Source: Saprospiraceae bacterium
GTDB lineage: Bacteria > Bacteroidota > Bacteroidia > Chitinophagales > Saprospiraceae
Reading direction: 5' to 3'
DNA: 5,819 nt
Assembly: GCA_025455635.1 (NCBI GenBank)
Contig: JALOMF010000293.1
Coordinates: forward strand, 1 to 5,819
The notes beneath the pieces are model-generated. The model was not told the DNA's origin, searched no databases, and saw only the letters and a program-made list of their open reading frames with translations. Shown here piece by piece: positions 1 through 5,819 of the stretch. The number at the start of each line of letters is the position of its first letter. Positions within the stretch are counted from its first letter, which is position 1. Made by a program: the position numbers and the translations under genes.

Positions 1-399
1 CTGCGGCGGTGTGTTGCTCGCCAAGTCATTTTCACCACAATAAAAAACGATGACGCTCGGCTCGTACTTGTAGATGAGCCGCTTGGCGTAGTACGATACC
101 TCTGGGATGGTCGAGCCGCCGATGCCCCTGCTCACGACGGGCAGCGGTGCGAAGTCTTGCGCCACCGTGCTCCAGAGCCGGATGCTGGAACTGCCTGTGA
201 AGAGCACGCCGCCCTTCGCAGGCATTTGGGCTTGGTCGGCAGTTTCGAAATCCTTCACCTCGCCCTCGAAACGGTCGAGCTGCGTGGTGTCGCCACGGGG
301 AATCAGGCCGGCTTGGCTGTGCTTGCCTGGCTCATTTTTACAAGAAAAAAAAGTGGCTGCGCCAATGGCGAGGGATACGAGGAAGAGGAGTTTTTTCAT
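1..399 (-). CDS. SGNH/GDSL-type esterase lipoprotein, 3' end outside window
   Basis: This is the N-terminal 133 residues of a probable secreted, lipid-anchored SGNH hydrolase (GDSL-like esterase/lipase or acetyl-esterase fold). The frame stays open to base 1, so the C-terminal part with the catalytic Asp/His is missing. Residues 1-20 form a signal peptide: MKK, a hydrophobic stretch, then FFSC, with Cys20 as the likely lipidation site. An approximately 40-residue linker follows. Block I is GSSSI at residues 69-73, where Ser71 is the likely nucleophile and Ser replaces the Asp of the classical GDS. Block II is GIGGS (92-96) and block III is GEND (122-125, Asn124 as oxyanion-hole residue). The ATG at 399 is chosen because it begins the signal peptide. 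The gene lies 68 bp downstream of scpB on the same strand and no -7 element was seen in that gap, so read-through from scpB is possible. The fold is fairly certain; the substrate (lipid, acetylated sugar or other ester) cannot be told. Confidence 0.85.
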   Translation of the reverse strand, partial: MKKLLFLVSLAIGAATFFSCKNEPGKHSQAGLIPRGDTTQLDRFEGEVKDFETADQAQMPAKGGVLFTGSSSIRLWSTVAQDFAPLPVVSRGIGGSTIPEVSYYAKRLIYKYEPSVIVFYCGENDLASNTPPQ

Positions 400-467
400 G
401 GCAAAACGGATGTGAAATGCTCAGGCCAAGGCTGCGGAATTGCCGTATTGACCTTTTCGCAAGTGAA

Positions 468-1094
468 TTAAGCTTCGTCGTCGGTGCGCTCCACAGGTGC
501 TTCTTCTTCGACAATGCCCGGCACGGCCTCCTCGATGGGCGCACGCTCCCCGATTTCTTGGTCGGGGTCTTTGAAATCCTTGGGCTTGGGCAGGTCGTTG
601 AGGTCTTTCAGGCCGAAGTAGTCCATGAACTTGATGCTCGTGCCGTAGAGCAGTGGCCTGCCGGGGGCTTCGCTGCGGCCTGTGATGGAAATCAGTTCTT
701 TTTCCAGCAGTTTTTGGAGGGAATAGTCGCTGCTCACGCCCCTGATTTGCTCGATTTCGGTCTTCGAAACGGGCTGGCGGTAGGCAATGATGGACAGCGT
801 CTCGATGGCGGCCTGCGAGAGGCGCTTCTTGGTCGTCTGCTTCAGCCAAGTGCCGATGGCGTTGTGGTAGGCGCCCTTCGTCATGAACTGCAGCCCCCCG
901 GCGATTTGCACCAGTTCGATGGCAAAATCGTCAACGGCGTAGCGGGCCTTCACCTCGGAGATGGCGGCATCAATGTCGGCTGGCGCAAATTCGGTCTCAA
1001 ACGCCTCCTCCAGCACCTGCCGGATGTCGTCGGGCGAGAGCGGTGAGTCGGCTGCGAACACCAGCGCTTCGATATGTTGGGCTAGTCTTTCCAA
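468..1094 (-). CDS. scpB: Segregation and condensation protein B (ScpB)
   Basis: The product is a 208-residue ScpB, the dimeric winged-helix (kite) subunit that binds ScpA and the SMC ATPase in the bacterial condensin complex. It acts on the nucleoid in chromosome compaction and segregation. The first winged-helix domain covers about residues 1-85 and starts with the typical HIEALVFAADSPLS. The second (about 90-168) contains the family hallmarks LSQAAIETLSIIAYRQP (92-108), TEIEQIRGV (112-120) and GRPLLYGTS (145-153). The tail from about 170 is acidic and low in complexity (many Glu and Asp), as is common in Bacteroidota ScpB. The start is TTG at 1094: an in-frame TAG lies only four codons upstream and the next in-frame ATG is residue 71, inside the fold. 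The usual partner scpA is not in the window. A candidate promoter lies 25 nt upstream of the start codon. Confidence 0.95.
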   Translation of the reverse strand: MERLAQHIEALVFAADSPLSPDDIRQVLEEAFETEFAPADIDAAISEVKARYAVDDFAIELVQIAGGLQFMTKGAYHNAIGTWLKQTTKKRLSQAAIETLSIIAYRQPVSKTEIEQIRGVSSDYSLQKLLEKELISITGRSEAPGRPLLYGTSIKFMDYFGLKDLNDLPKPKDFKDPDQEIGERAPIEEAVPGIVEEEAPVERTDDEA

Positions 1095-1118
1095 TGGTTT
1101 ATGCTAAAATAATGGAGG

Positions 1119-1126
1119 CAAAGGTA
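1119..1126 (-). promoter_or_regulatory. Candidate Bacteroidota -7 promoter element for scpB
   Basis: On the minus strand this reads TACCTTTG, a full match to the Bacteroidota housekeeping sigma -7 consensus TAnnTTTG, followed by CC. It ends 25 nt before the scpB TTG start, which leaves a short leader. I found no clear TTG-type -33 element at the expected distance upstream, so only the -7 half is supported. It implies that scpB can be transcribed independently of thiL, whose stop codon lies about 50 bp further upstream. Confidence 0.6.
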
Positions 1127-1172
1127 AAAAACGAAGACCTAAGTACGTTGGCGATTTCTGTATCGTCCGTTT

Positions 1173-2210
1173 TTAAAAATGCTTCCAACCCTGCGCCACC
1201 AAATCGTGAATCTTGCCGCCGCTGGAATGCAGCTTCACGCCCTCGCTGCGCTCCGTGATTTCGCCCATGATGTAGATGTCGGGCATGAGGCGTATTTTTT
1301 CGATGTCGTCGGGGCTGACGGTGAACAGCAGTTCGTAGTCCTCGCCGCCGTTGAGGGCGCAGGTGAGCGGGTCGAGCTTGAACTTGAGCGCCTGCATCTT
1401 GGCGTCGTTGTGGATGGGCACGCCCACCTCCTCGATGATGGCCCCCACGCCCGACTGCTTGCAGATGTGCATCAGGTCAGAGCTGATGCCGTCCGACACG
1501 TCCATCATGGCCGTGGGCACAAGCTTGTTTTGCCGAAAAATATCAATCATGTCCTTGCGGGCCTCCGGCTTGAGGAAGCGGCCAAGAAGGTAGTCCTGCT
1601 CCTCCATGTCGGGTTGGATGCCGGGGTTGGAGAGGTAGAGCTGTTTTTCCCGCTCCAGGATTTGCAGGCCGAGGTAGGCCGAGCCGAGGTCGCCAGTGAC
1701 GCAGAGCAGGTCGCCGGGCTTGGCACCGCTGCGGTAAACCAGTTCCTCCTCCTTCGCCTGCCCGATGGCCGTCACGCTGATGAGGAAGCCTTTTTGCGAG
1801 CTGGTCGTGTCGCCGCCCACGAGGTCCACGCCGTAGAATTTGCAGGCCAGTTTTACGCCTTCGTAAAACTCGTCCAGTGCCTCCACGCTGAAGCGGTTGC
1901 TCACGGCGATGGACACCGTAATCTGCTTCGGCTGGGCGTTCATGGCGTAGATGTCGGAGAGGTTGACCACCACCGACTTGTAGCCGAGGTGCTTCAGCGG
2001 CACGTACATCAGGTCGAAGTGGACGCCCTCCACCAGCAGGTCGGTGCTCACGACGGTGAGGAAGCCCGTGTTGTCAATCACCGCCGCATCGTCGCCGATG
2101 CCCCGGTGGCTGCTGGGGTTCTGGATTTCGAAGTTTTTGGTCAGATGCTCGATGAGGCCAAACTCGCCGAGCGAGGCTATTTCCGTGCGTCCGAGGTCTT
2201 GTTTTTCCAT
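1173..2210 (-). CDS. thiL: Thiamine-phosphate (monophosphate) kinase ThiL
   Basis: The product is a 345-residue ThiL, which uses ATP to phosphorylate thiamine monophosphate to thiamine diphosphate, the last step of thiamine cofactor synthesis in the cytoplasm. It belongs to the PurM/HypE/SelD-type ATP-binding fold. Visible family motifs in order are TEIASLGEFGLI (9-20), GIGDDAAV (37-44), STDLLVEGVHF (55-65), NLSDIYAM (83-90, metal/ATP site), GGDTTSS (132-138), PEAR (215-218), MDVSDG (236-241), GGEDYELLF (288-296) and the C-terminal WKHF. The ATG at 2210 is preferred over upstream in-frame starts (up to 2330), because the family begins about eight residues before TEIASLGE and a candidate promoter lies at 2235-2242, inside any longer reading. 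No other thiamine genes are seen nearby; the gene appears to be transcribed alone or with scpB downstream. Confidence 0.96.
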   Translation of the reverse strand: MEKQDLGRTEIASLGEFGLIEHLTKNFEIQNPSSHRGIGDDAAVIDNTGFLTVVSTDLLVEGVHFDLMYVPLKHLGYKSVVVNLSDIYAMNAQPKQITVSIAVSNRFSVEALDEFYEGVKLACKFYGVDLVGGDTTSSQKGFLISVTAIGQAKEEELVYRSGAKPGDLLCVTGDLGSAYLGLQILEREKQLYLSNPGIQPDMEEQDYLLGRFLKPEARKDMIDIFRQNKLVPTAMMDVSDGISSDLMHICKQSGVGAIIEEVGVPIHNDAKMQALKFKLDPLTCALNGGEDYELLFTVSPDDIEKIRLMPDIYIMGEITERSEGVKLHSSGGKIHDLVAQGWKHF

Positions 2211-2234
2211 GAAAATGTGATTTTTAAACGAGGG

Positions 2235-2242
2235 CGAAGGTA
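2235..2242 (-). promoter_or_regulatory. Candidate -7 promoter element for thiL
   Basis: The minus strand reads TACCTTCG, one mismatch from TAnnTTTG, ending 25 nt before the thiL ATG. This is the same spacing as the scpB element. A TTTC about 16-19 nt upstream could serve as a weak -33 element. It supports the shorter ThiL start. Confidence 0.5.
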
Positions 2243-2302
2243 GGTTTTTTGGGTGGGAAATGGCCGAACGAGGTAAAGCAACAGGGTAAAAAGCATTTTT
2301 CG

Positions 2303-2310
2303 TAACTTCG
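2303..2310 (+). promoter_or_regulatory. Candidate -7 promoter element for the AAA/DUF4435 cassette
   Basis: The plus strand reads TAACTTCG, one mismatch from TAnnTTTG, ending 29 nt before the ATPase ATG at 2340. No convincing -33 TTTG/TTG was seen at the expected distance. With the thiL element on the opposite strand, it makes the 129-bp gap (2211-2339) a divergent promoter region. No obvious operator repeat was seen between the two. Confidence 0.45.
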
Positions 2311-2339
2311 CCGTTGAATTGTGCAATCAAAATAAAGAG

Positions 2340-3428
2340 ATGAAAATAAAGGAATTATCGCTGCGGAATTACAAGCGGTTCGTCAACCCAAAGCGAATCA
2401 GTTTTTGTGAAGAGGAGGGCAACCCCAACGAGATGACCTTGCTCGTAGGGGACAATGGCAGCGGCAAATCTTCTATTCTACAAGCGATAGCGATGGTGGT
2501 AGGGGGAGCGGTAAAACCGCATTTTCGACCATCTGAATTGGAATACCCAGGATTTCAATACAATTATATACAAACAGGCAGGCTGCCCATTGATGTAAGG
2601 GCAAAAATTCAATTTTCAGAAGATGAGCGGGCCGCTACGAGGGAGTTCAGCGATGAGTTGGCGAGGCGATACCCGGAAAACAGCTATATCCAACCTGCTA
2701 ACTTACCTGAGATTGAGTTGAAGCTGGATTACGAAGAAAATTCTGTAAAATCCAGCACCCGAAAAGCATTTTTACAAACAAAGGGTTATCAATATGCGCT
2801 GCAATTAAGCGCGCAGCATCCCGACCCTTCCCAAATGTTTTCGAGAGTAGGTTCGATTTTCTGGTACACCGAGCAGCGGACTTTTACGAGCATCACTCCC
2901 CGTGCTGTTGCAAATGGAAATGGAGAACCCAGCCTACCTCCAAAAGCTGATGAAAACACGGTTAGAGAATTCCTGATTAAATGGTACCGATTTCACGACA
3001 ATCTAGAACGGGGGAGATTTGAGCAACGCCCCGGGCAAAAAGACATTTATTCCAATTTGGCGAGCGTTTTTAATCAGGTTTTTCGCCCAAAGCAGTTTGT
3101 CGGACCTGCCCCCAAGATGGGCATCAACCAAATTTTCGACATCGAGGATTTTTGGATTTCGGAAGGCACGGAACAGTACGAAATTGGTAGCATGTCAGGG
3201 GCAGAACGGGCTTTGTTTCCAATATTGGTGGATTTTGCCAATTGGCAAATCAACAACTCAATTATCTTGATTGACGAACTTGAACTGCACCTGCATCCAC
3301 CGCTACAACAGGCATTGATAAGGATGTTGCCGCTATTGGGTAATAACAACCAGTTTATCATCACCACTCATTCTGACGATGTAGCAACTATGTTCACGGA
3401 TGAACAAATCATACGCCTGGATGAGTAA
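2340..3428 (+). CDS. ABC/SMC-type AAA ATPase, AriA-like partner of a DUF4435 protein
   Basis: This 362-residue ATPase is of the OLD/AAA15/AAA21 type found in defence systems, and is probably cytoplasmic. The N-terminus MKIKELSLRNYKRF is the usual first strand of this group. Walker A is GDNGSGKSS (37-45, Lys43, Ser44). WYTEQRTF lies in the middle and may hold the Q-loop. The ABC signature-like motif is GSMSGAER (283-290), Walker B is IILIDELELHLHP (308-320, Asp312, Glu313), and the switch histidine lies in ITTHSDD (341-347, His344). All ATPase motifs appear intact. It has no long coiled-coil arm, so it is compact for this superfamily. ATG 2340 is preferred to the in-frame TTG at 2319, which would make the message almost leaderless and lacks family support. 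The stop overlaps the start of the DUF4435 gene. By analogy with PARIS AriA or OLD ATPases, it could sense a phage signal and hold or release the nuclease partner; this is inference from gene pairing, not shown by the sequence. Confidence 0.88.
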   Translation: MKIKELSLRNYKRFVNPKRISFCEEEGNPNEMTLLVGDNGSGKSSILQAIAMVVGGAVKPHFRPSELEYPGFQYNYIQTGRLPIDVRAKIQFSEDERAATREFSDELARRYPENSYIQPANLPEIELKLDYEENSVKSSTRKAFLQTKGYQYALQLSAQHPDPSQMFSRVGSIFWYTEQRTFTSITPRAVANGNGEPSLPPKADENTVREFLIKWYRFHDNLERGRFEQRPGQKDIYSNLASVFNQVFRPKQFVGPAPKMGINQIFDIEDFWISEGTEQYEIGSMSGAERALFPILVDFANWQINNSIILIDELELHLHPPLQQALIRMLPLLGNNNQFIITTHSDDVATMFTDEQIIRLDE

Positions 3429-4245
3429 AACTGGCTACATATTTTGTGAAGGTGGTGCAAAAAGCCATGACAGGCGTATTTTAGACACCTTAATACTCGA
3501 ACTTGCTGTAAAACCAAGATTGGTAACGGCTGGGAGCAAGAGAGGCATGCCAGCTTTTATTGATGGCTATTTTTCAGGGCAAAGGGCGGTGTCCCCTGCT
3601 TTCCAGATAGCCTTCCGTGACCGTGATTTTGATTTCCCTATTCCTGATAAACAATCTTTAATATACACCGACAAGAAAAGGTTGTTTGCCAGTTACAGGA
3701 CGACTATTGAAAATTACTTAATAGCACCTGATATTTTATTCAATTTCATTGAAGCAAAGGGTATAAGCGATACCGGTATTACAAATGAAGCGAGTTCAAA
3801 GTTGTTTTTGGATGAGGTAGCAGCTGAACTAAAGTTTTATTCGGCAGCAAGGCATACCCTTGGTTCCATGCGGGAAAACTTGGATTTTGGTACAACATGG
3901 ATGCCTAAAAGCGGTGCTTTGCCAGAGAGCCTTGAAAAGGAATATTGCATCGAAAAATCGTTGATGCTTATTGAACCTTCAAGGGAGAAAAGCAGCAACC
4001 TTTCTGTTGATATTTTTGAAAAAAGATATTCGGAATTCCTTGGAAAATTTGACCAAAGCTTTTTTGAAAAAGGCGACTACCTGATTTGGTTCAATGGTAA
4101 AGATTTAATGGAACTTATTCGTAAACGACTCGCCAATACTACGTTCTCCGAAAAAGCATATTTCGATTTTGCCCACCAATATTTTGATTTCAGAAAATTC
4201 CCTGATTTAACCGAACTGTTTGACAAACTCAATTCACAGACCTAA
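3421..4245 (+). CDS. DUF4435 (TOPRIM-like) protein, AriB-like putative nuclease/effector
   Basis: This 274-residue protein resembles the DUF4435 family, whose PARIS member AriB is a TOPRIM nuclease. The N-terminus YIFCEGGAKSHD (6-17) gives the TOPRIM-type glutamate (Glu10) at the end of the first strand. The acidic motif is RDRDFD (66-71: Asp67, Asp69, Asp71). The family hallmark TIENYL is at 95-100, and a C-terminal WFNGKDLMELI (223-233) matches the nGKdL motif often seen in this group. The ATG at 3421 overlaps the ATPase stop by 8 nt (ATGAGTAA), which suggests translational coupling. An in-frame ATG at 3400 would add seven residues but lies deeper in the upstream gene. One line of sequence inside it (3661-3720) is 35% GC against about 60% in the flanking genes, so it looks acquired. 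The family call rests on motif reading; substrate (tRNA, DNA or other) is unknown. An overcoming-lysogenization-defect (OLD)-like or Gabija-like relationship is the main alternative. Confidence 0.8.
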   Translation: MSKTGYIFCEGGAKSHDRRILDTLILELAVKPRLVTAGSKRGMPAFIDGYFSGQRAVSPAFQIAFRDRDFDFPIPDKQSLIYTDKKRLFASYRTTIENYLIAPDILFNFIEAKGISDTGITNEASSKLFLDEVAAELKFYSAARHTLGSMRENLDFGTTWMPKSGALPESLEKEYCIEKSLMLIEPSREKSSNLSVDIFEKRYSEFLGKFDQSFFEKGDYLIWFNGKDLMELIRKRLANTTFSEKAYFDFAHQYFDFRKFPDLTELFDKLNSQT

Positions 4246-4247
4246 CC

Positions 4248-5819
4248 ATGCAAGAAGTACAGCCCTACCACCCACACCACAAAATCCGCCTCGTCACTGC
4301 CGCCAGCCTCTTCGATGGGCATGACGCCGCCATCAACATCATGCGCCGCATCATGCAGGCCAGTGGGGCGGAGGTCATACACCTCGGCCACAACCGCTCG
4401 GTGCATGAAATCGTGAACACGGCCATCCAAGAGGACGTGCAGGGCATCGCCATCACCTCGTACCAAGGCGGCCACAACGAGTTCTTCAAGTACATGCACG
4501 ACCTTTTGAAAGAAAGGGGCGCTGGGCATATCAAGATTTTCGGCGGCGGCGGCGGCACCATCCTGCCTTCGGAAATTGCGGAGTTGCACGAGTACGGCAT
4601 CAGCCGCATTTACTCCCCCGACGACGGACGGCAAATGGGCCTCCAGGGCATGATAAACGACCTGTTGCAGCAATGCGACTTCCCCGTGGGCATCAATTTG
4701 AACGGCGAGGTGCAGAAGTTTTTGAAGAAAGACACCGTCTCCATCGCCCGCATGATTTCGGCGGCGGAGAACGACGCAGCCCATTACGAAACGGCCATCC
4801 GCCCGCAGTTGCAGGCGGTTTTTGATAAAAATCCGGCGCTGAAAAACACGCCCGTCCTCGGCATCACCGGCACGGGCGGGGCGGGAAAATCGAGCCTTGT
4901 GGACGAGATTTTGCGGCGATTTTTATTGGATTTTCAGGACAAAACCATCGCCATCATCTCCGTGGACCCCAGCAAGCGCAAGAGCGGCGGGGCGCTGCTC
5001 GGCGACCGCATCCGCATGAACGCCGTGAACAACGAGCGGGTGTTCATGCGCTCCTTGGCTACCCGGCAGAGCAATTTGGCATTGTCGAAATACGTGCAGT
5101 CGGCGGTGGAAATCCTCAAGGCGGCGGGCTTCGACCTCGTGGTATTGGAGACCAGCGGCATCGGGCAGTCCGACACTGAAATCATTGACCACTCGAACGT
5201 GTCGCTCTACGTGATGACGCCCGAATTTGGTGCCGCTTCGCAATTGGAGAAGATTGACATGATTGACTTCGCCGACCTCATCGCCATCAACAAATTCGAC
5301 AAGCGGGGCGCACAGGATGCCCTGCGGGACGTGCGCAAGCAGTACCAGCGGGCGCACCAGCTTTGGACGAAGGACGTGGACGAGATGCCCGTCGTCGGCA
5401 CCATCGCCAGCCAGTTCAACGACCCCGGCACAAACGTGCTTTACGCCAAAATGATGAAGCTCTTGGTGGAAAAAACGGGCACGGATTTGAAGTCCAATTT
5501 CCACGCTGCCGAGGAGATGAGCGAGAAGATTTTCATCATCCCGCCGCACCGGACGAGGTATTTGTCGGAGATTTCGGAGAACAACCGCAAGTACGATGAA
5601 TGGGCGGGGAAACAAGCGGAACTGGCAGGGAAAGCCTACGCCCTTAAGGTTTCCTGCGACTCGGTGAGCGGGGATTTGAAGGCGGGCTTGACCAAGATTT
5701 ACGAGGATGTTTATGGGCAAATGGACGCCTCGGTGCGCAAGCTGATTGAGGCGTGTGTAGCAAAAAAAGCCAATTACGCCTCCGACGAGTTCATTTACGA
5801 AGTGCGGGGCAAGGAGATA
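4248..5819 (+). CDS. icmF: Fused acyl-CoA mutase IcmF (B12-binding and G-protein chaperone part), 3' end outside window
   Basis: These are the first 524 residues of IcmF, a fused adenosylcobalamin-dependent isobutyryl-CoA/methylmalonyl-CoA-type mutase of about 1100 residues. It interconverts branched and linear acyl-CoAs in the cytoplasm. The cobalamin-binding domain comes first (about 10-150): FDGHDAA (22-28) with His25 as lower axial cobalt ligand, SYQGGHNEF in the middle, and the loop FGGGGGT (98-104). The MeaB-like GTPase domain follows: P-loop GTGGAGKSS (208-216, Lys214), ETSGIGQSD (301-309, switch/Walker B region) and NKFD (348-351, guanine specificity). This domain loads and protects the cofactor. 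The window ends at residues resembling the start of the mutase TIM-barrel part (FIYEVRGKEI). The third position of DxHxxG is Ala here, as I recall being usual in IcmF. The ATG at 4248 lies just 2 bp after the DUF4435 stop. A stand-alone methylmalonyl-CoA mutase is excluded by the order of domains. The acyl-CoA preference cannot be judged without the C-terminal half. Confidence 0.93.
   Translation, partial: MQEVQPYHPHHKIRLVTAASLFDGHDAAINIMRRIMQASGAEVIHLGHNRSVHEIVNTAIQEDVQGIAITSYQGGHNEFFKYMHDLLKERGAGHIKIFGGGGGTILPSEIAELHEYGISRIYSPDDGRQMGLQGMINDLLQQCDFPVGINLNGEVQKFLKKDTVSIARMISAAENDAAHYETAIRPQLQAVFDKNPALKNTPVLGITGTGGAGKSSLVDEILRRFLLDFQDKTIAIISVDPSKRKSGGALLGDRIRMNAVNNERVFMRSLATRQSNLALSKYVQSAVEILKAAGFDLVVLETSGIGQSDTEIIDHSNVSLYVMTPEFGAASQLEKIDMIDFADLIAINKFDKRGAQDALRDVRKQYQRAHQLWTKDVDEMPVVGTIASQFNDPGTNVLYAKMMKLLVEKTGTDLKSNFHAAEEMSEKIFIIPPHRTRYLSEISENNRKYDEWAGKQAELAGKAYALKVSCDSVSGDLKAGLTKIYEDVYGQMDASVRKLIEACVAKKANYASDEFIYEVRGKEI

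Larger units (their letters stand above)
2340..4245 (+). other. Candidate PARIS-like two-gene defence module
   Basis: The ATPase and DUF4435 genes overlap, share a strand and a candidate promoter, and are the only AT-rich genes in the window. The module has no associated integrase, transposase, inverted repeat or tRNA target within view, so how it arrived is not visible. Its boundaries are taken as the ATPase start and the DUF4435 stop; the promoter region at 2290-2339 may also belong to it. Confidence 0.6.

Noticed and set aside
107..471. Two plus-strand frames of about 100 codons at the left edge
   Set aside because: They are antisense to the lipoprotein gene, which has a signal peptide and three SGNH blocks in its own frame.
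417..1046. A 209-codon plus-strand frame opposite scpB
   Set aside because: It is an antisense shadow of scpB with no recognisable motif or promoter.
1165..1180. The TTTTTAAAAA palindrome at the thiL stop as a terminator
   Set aside because: It has no GC stem or following T tract on the minus strand and is better explained as an AT-rich spacer.
1179..2243. A 354-codon open frame on the plus strand opposite thiL
   Set aside because: Its translation is rich in His, Val, Ala, Asp and Leu with no domain motif, and it lies wholly antisense to the clearly recognised thiL. It follows from the GC-rich third positions of the real gene.
2313..4239. A 7-bp inverted match (TGAATTG near 2314 and CAATTCA near 4230) as possible cassette ends
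   Set aside because: It is too short and AT-rich to be distinguished from chance, and there is no flanking duplication or transposase.
4542..4556. Five tandem GGC units, a possible microsatellite
   Set aside because: They encode the glycine loop of the cobalamin-binding domain, which is normally Gly-rich in this family.
4923..5720. A 265-codon minus-strand frame opposite icmF, plus a 180-codon one at 4242-4784
   Set aside because: Both are complements of the icmF coding frame, with the His/Val/Asp/Leu-rich composition typical of antisense frames in GC-rich genes.

Overview
The window looks like a chromosomal segment of a moderately GC-rich member of the Bacteroidota, possibly Saprospiria- or Cytophagia-like. 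Three things suggest this. The housekeeping proteins read as Bacteroidota-type ThiL, ScpB and fused mutase IcmF. The start codons mostly lack Shine-Dalgarno sequences. Two leftward genes have a TAnnTTTG-like -7 element exactly 25 nt before the start codon, and the rightward cassette has a similar one. The genus cannot be named from this sequence alone.

Left part (1-2210, minus strand): reading leftward from the divergent intergenic region, there is thiL (thiamine-monophosphate kinase, complete), scpB (segregation/condensation protein B, complete, TTG start) and the N-terminal 133 residues of an SGNH/GDSL-type esterase lipoprotein cut by the window edge. thiL and scpB each have their own candidate promoter. 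The lipoprotein gene follows scpB after 68 bp with no promoter seen, so it may be co-transcribed with scpB.

Middle (2211-4245): a 129-bp divergent intergenic region carries one candidate promoter facing each way. It is followed on the plus strand by a two-gene cassette: a compact ABC/SMC-type AAA ATPase (362 aa) and a DUF4435/TOPRIM-like protein (274 aa), with reading frames overlapping by 8 nt. This is the architecture of the PARIS anti-phage system (AriA ATPase plus AriB TOPRIM nuclease) and related OLD-like ATPase/nuclease pairs. It is the most interesting content of the window. The cassette, especially its second gene, is much more AT-rich than its neighbours, which suggests horizontal acquisition.

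Right part (4248-5819, plus strand): the first 524 residues of icmF, a fused B12-dependent acyl-CoA mutase with its own G-protein chaperone domain. It begins only 2 bp after the DUF4435 stop codon and runs off the window just as the mutase domain begins. The putative defence cassette is therefore wedged between a divergent thiamine gene and a B12-enzyme gene, and icmF transcription may depend on read-through from the cassette. No RNA gene, CRISPR array, insertion sequence or clear terminator was seen.
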